Below are positions 7,184-8,909 of a stretch of DNA of 8,909 nucleotides, piece by piece. The translations under genes were made by a program, and so were the position numbers. The stretch covers positions 1 to 8,909 of the forward strand of contig SKZJ01000317.1 of the NCBI GenBank assembly GCA_007127425.1, written 5' to 3'. Numbering within the stretch: position 1 is the stretch's first letter; every line of letters begins with the position of its first letter. Source of the stretch: Wenzhouxiangella sp. (GTDB taxonomy: Bacteria; Pseudomonadota; Gammaproteobacteria; Xanthomonadales; Wenzhouxiangellaceae). Below the pieces are notes generated by a model. The model saw nothing but the letters and a program-made list of their open reading frames with translations. It did not search any database and was not told the DNA's origin.

Positions 7184-7945
7184 CTACTCGTCTTCGATAA
7201 ACCGTGCCGCCCAGGCGGCAATCATGCTGGCGGCCCACCGTGCATCAGCCGGATTACTCAACAGGTGATCGGCGTCATCCAGGCTGACAAAGCTCCTGGG
7301 ATGCTTCGCCGCGGCGAAAATCCGCTGGGCGTGATCGATCGACACGACCTGGTCGACCGGCGAGTGCATGACCATCAACGAGCGGCCAAGTTCACGCAGG
7401 CGCTCTTCCAGGTCGTGATCGCGCGCATCCTCGATGAAATCCCGCCGGATGCGGAAGCGACGCCCGGCCAGCTCCACTTCGGCCGAACCGTTCTGCATGA
7501 TCTCCTCGAGCTGGTTGTCGAAATGCCGGATCACGTTTTCGGGGGTCGACGGTGCGCCGATGGTGGCGACGGCGCGGACCGATTCGAGACGTTCGGTCAC
7601 CGCCAGGCACGCGGCTCCGCCGAGCGAGTGACCGACCAGCAACTGCGGCGGGGCGAGTTCCTTGCCCAGCCAGTTGGCCGCATCCTCGAGATCGTCCAGG
7701 TTGCTGGAAAAATGGGTGTCGGCAAAATCGCCGTCGCTCTCGCCCAGTCCGGTAAAGTCAAACCGGAGTACGGCAAAGCCGGCGTCGGCCAGATGAGCGG
7801 TGATTTCGCGGGCCGCACGAATGTCGCGCCCGCAGGTGAAGCAGTGGGCGAATACGGCGCAGGCCCTTGTCCGCTCTCGACTCGGCGTTTCGAGGTTTCC
7901 GGTCAGGCGTACACCGGTGCGGTTTTCGAACTGTACTCGTGACAT
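7184..7945 (-). CDS. Alpha/beta hydrolase (stand-alone form of the hydrolase/OsmC fusion family)
   Basis: The 253-residue protein has an alpha/beta-hydrolase fold with a complete apparent triad: nucleophile Ser107 in VGHSLGGAA, acid Asp198 in MHSPVDQVV, and His227 in DDADHLL. FAHCFTCGRDIRAAREI (about 32-48, with Cys35 and Cys38) and VLRFDFTGLGESDGDFADT (about 59-77) are recognisable features of a family often annotated as bifunctional alpha/beta hydrolase/OsmC. Here the protein ends with the hydrolase domain and no OsmC part follows, since corC lies immediately beyond on the other strand. The substrate is unknown. No signal peptide or membrane segment is visible, so it is likely cytoplasmic. 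The start at 7945 gives the family-typical MSRVQFENRTG; the Shine-Dalgarno is weak. It is transcribed divergently from the Lnb_N gene and convergently with corC. Family placement is from memory of the motifs. Confidence 0.88.
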   Translation of the reverse strand: MSRVQFENRTGVRLTGNLETPSRERTRACAVFAHCFTCGRDIRAAREITAHLADAGFAVLRFDFTGLGESDGDFADTHFSSNLDDLEDAANWLGKELAPPQLLVGHSLGGAACLAVTERLESVRAVATIGAPSTPENVIRHFDNQLEEIMQNGSAEVELAGRRFRIRRDFIEDARDHDLEERLRELGRSLMVMHSPVDQVVSIDHAQRIFAAAKHPRSFVSLDDADHLLSNPADARWAASMIAAWAARFIEDE

Positions 7946-8039
7946 GGTGACGGGGCTTTCGTCGAAATGGAGGTGTCAAGGTCCAGTATGCCGCGGAATT
8001 GGGTACCATGCGGTACGTATTCTCCCCGGACCCTTGTCG
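7946..8039. promoter_or_regulatory. Divergent intergenic region between the hydrolase and Lnb_N genes
   Basis: These 94 bases separate two gene starts facing away from each other, so each probably has its promoter here. No convincing -35/-10 pair was found on either strand: a perfect TTGACA lies on the minus strand (7974-7979) without a suitable -10, and TACCAT (8004-8009) resembles a -10 on the plus strand without a good -35. Confidence 0.4.
8003..8016. repeat. Short inverted repeat in the divergent intergenic region
   Basis: GTACC (8003-8007) and GGTAC (8012-8016) are perfect 5-base inverted arms around a 4-base ATGC spacer, 24 bases before the Lnb_N ATG. The size and place would fit a regulator half-site pair, but arms this short can occur by chance. 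Confidence 0.3.
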
Positions 8040-8909
8040 ATGAAATTCCTGTTGCCGTTGCTGTTGGCGCTGTCGGCGTTCTTGCCAACCGATGTCGATG
8101 CCCAGGAGGCCTGGCTGGTCACCTACGGCCCCGGGGAGGAGGTCTGGGAGCGGTTCGGACATAATGCGTTGTGGCTGATCGACGAGGAAGCGGGGCTGGA
8201 TCACACGTTCAGTTTCGGCTATTTCGAGATGGACCGTGCCGGGTTCTACTTTGATTTCGCGCGCGGCATCATGCGGTACTTCGGTTCCGCGTCGACGTCG
8301 GCACGGGAGTTCGAGTTCTACCGTGATCGTGAGCGGTCCATTACCGCCCAGCGGCTCGATCTGACACCGGCGCAGGTGCGCTGGCTGCACCGTTTGCTCA
8401 ATGAGGCCATCTTTCCGGTTCCCCAGTACTACGATTACGACTATTTCTTCGCCAACTGTTCAACGTGGCTCAGGGACCTGCTCGATGAAGTGACTGCCGG
8501 TTCGCTCGCCGAGACGATGCAGGGGCAGTCCGCCCGACAGAACTTTCGCGAGCACACCAGCCGGCTCAACGTACAGCGTCCATGGCTGCATGCCGGGCTG
8601 ATGGTGCTGCTCGGTCCGGAGATCGACCGTGAGCGTACTGCCTGGGAGGAAGCCTTCCTGCCTGAAGCACTGGCGCATTGGGTTGGCCGCGTCACCCTGG
8701 AAGGACGGCCACTCGTTTCCGAAACACGGATGATCCACGACCCGTCCGTTCACCGGCCGCCGGAAAGCGAGACGATCCTGTGGTGGTTCTATCTGCTGCT
8801 CGGGCTGGTCGGAGCGGCACTGGTATCCCTGCCGTTGTGGCTTGGACGAAGCAGCTGGACCCTGCTTCCCTGGCGACTGGCCGTGGCGGCGTACGGAGCG
8901 AGTGGCACC
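8040..8909 (+). CDS. Lnb_N (DUF4105) family envelope protein, 3' end beyond the window
   Basis: The frame is open from ATG 8040 to the window edge (290 codons, no stop). Residues 1-21 form a signal peptide (MKFLLPLLLALSAFLP, then DVDA before Gln22). The following domain begins EAWLVTYGPGEEVWERFGHNA with conserved His41, and contains DYDYFFANCSTWLRDLLD with Cys140; this His/Cys pair typifies the Lnb N-terminal periplasmic domain family. A hydrophobic segment at about 246-268 (ILWWFYLLLGLVGAALVSLP) should cross the membrane, and a further hydrophobic stretch may begin at the edge. In Bacteroides, Lnb of this family acylates the N-terminus of lipoproteins; in proteobacteria the role is not established to my knowledge. 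ATG 8040 gives a clean signal peptide; TTG 8034 is the only nearby alternative. The preceding genes lack the lnt usually found after corC. Confidence 0.85.
   Translation, partial: MKFLLPLLLALSAFLPTDVDAQEAWLVTYGPGEEVWERFGHNALWLIDEEAGLDHTFSFGYFEMDRAGFYFDFARGIMRYFGSASTSAREFEFYRDRERSITAQRLDLTPAQVRWLHRLLNEAIFPVPQYYDYDYFFANCSTWLRDLLDEVTAGSLAETMQGQSARQNFREHTSRLNVQRPWLHAGLMVLLGPEIDRERTAWEEAFLPEALAHWVGRVTLEGRPLVSETRMIHDPSVHRPPESETILWWFYLLLGLVGAALVSLPLWLGRSSWTLLPWRLAVAAYGASGT

Noticed and set aside
7205..7220. Hairpin TGCCGCC-CA-GGCGGCA just after the corC stop, as a possible terminator
   Set aside because: It lies within the hydrolase coding sequence (repeated Ala codons), the loop is only two bases, and no T-run follows on either strand.
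7265..7942. A 225-codon plus-strand open frame across the hydrolase region
   Set aside because: The minus-strand frame encodes a clear alpha/beta hydrolase with a complete triad; the plus-strand product has no recognisable features.
7974..7979. Perfect TTGACA on the minus strand as a promoter -35 for the hydrolase gene
   Set aside because: No -10-like hexamer occurs at 15-19 bases downstream, where the sequence is mainly G and C.
1..8909. Mobile element, CRISPR array, toxin-antitoxin or phage-defence system
   Set aside because: Every gene is a chromosomal housekeeping or envelope gene; no transposase, integrase, array-like repeats or small paired genes were found on either strand.

Overview
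This window is a compact, GC-rich, almost entirely coding stretch of a gammaproteobacterial chromosome. The protein sequences resemble their Escherichia coli orthologues in order and motif (S18, L9, DnaB, Alr, MiaB, YbeZ, YbeY, CorC), while the absence of priB and the presence of an Lnb_N (formerly DUF4105) protein point away from the enteric bacteria, perhaps toward a Xanthomonadales/Chromatiales-like lineage. That placement is inference; no rRNA or other decisive marker is present.

Layout. Bases 1-777 carry the end of a ribosomal protein operon: the 3' end of rpsF, then rpsR and rplI, closed by a strong 13-bp GC-rich hairpin at 830-858. A possible weak promoter follows, then dnaB (replicative helicase, GTG start at 955) and alr (alanine racemase). 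The two are separated by 29 bases that contain a small perfect hairpin. After a 56-base gap comes miaB (tRNA methylthiotransferase), then phoH/ybeZ, ybeY and corC/ybeX, very tightly packed: miaB and phoH abut as TGA-ATG, phoH and ybeY overlap by 17 bases, and corC follows after 60 bases. This is the conserved miaB-ybeZ-ybeY-ybeX RNA-maturation cluster.

Downstream of corC, where many gammaproteobacteria carry lnt (apolipoprotein N-acyltransferase), there is no lnt. Instead an alpha/beta hydrolase lies on the opposite strand, its stop codon two bases from the corC stop. A divergent 94-base region follows, and then the start of a secreted/membrane protein of the Lnb_N family (signal peptide, conserved His41 and Cys140, at least one transmembrane segment), which runs off the right edge. 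Because Lnb is an alternative lipoprotein N-acyltransferase in other bacteria, its position one gene from the usual lnt slot is the most interesting observation here.

Functionally the window joins translation (S6, S18, L9), replication (DnaB), cell-wall precursor supply (Alr), tRNA and rRNA maturation (MiaB, YbeY, with YbeZ), a CBS-domain membrane-associated or ion-homeostasis protein (CorC), and envelope or hydrolytic functions. No rRNA, tRNA, CRISPR array, insertion sequence or prophage gene is visible, and there is no gene-free stretch above 300 bases (the longest is 778-954).
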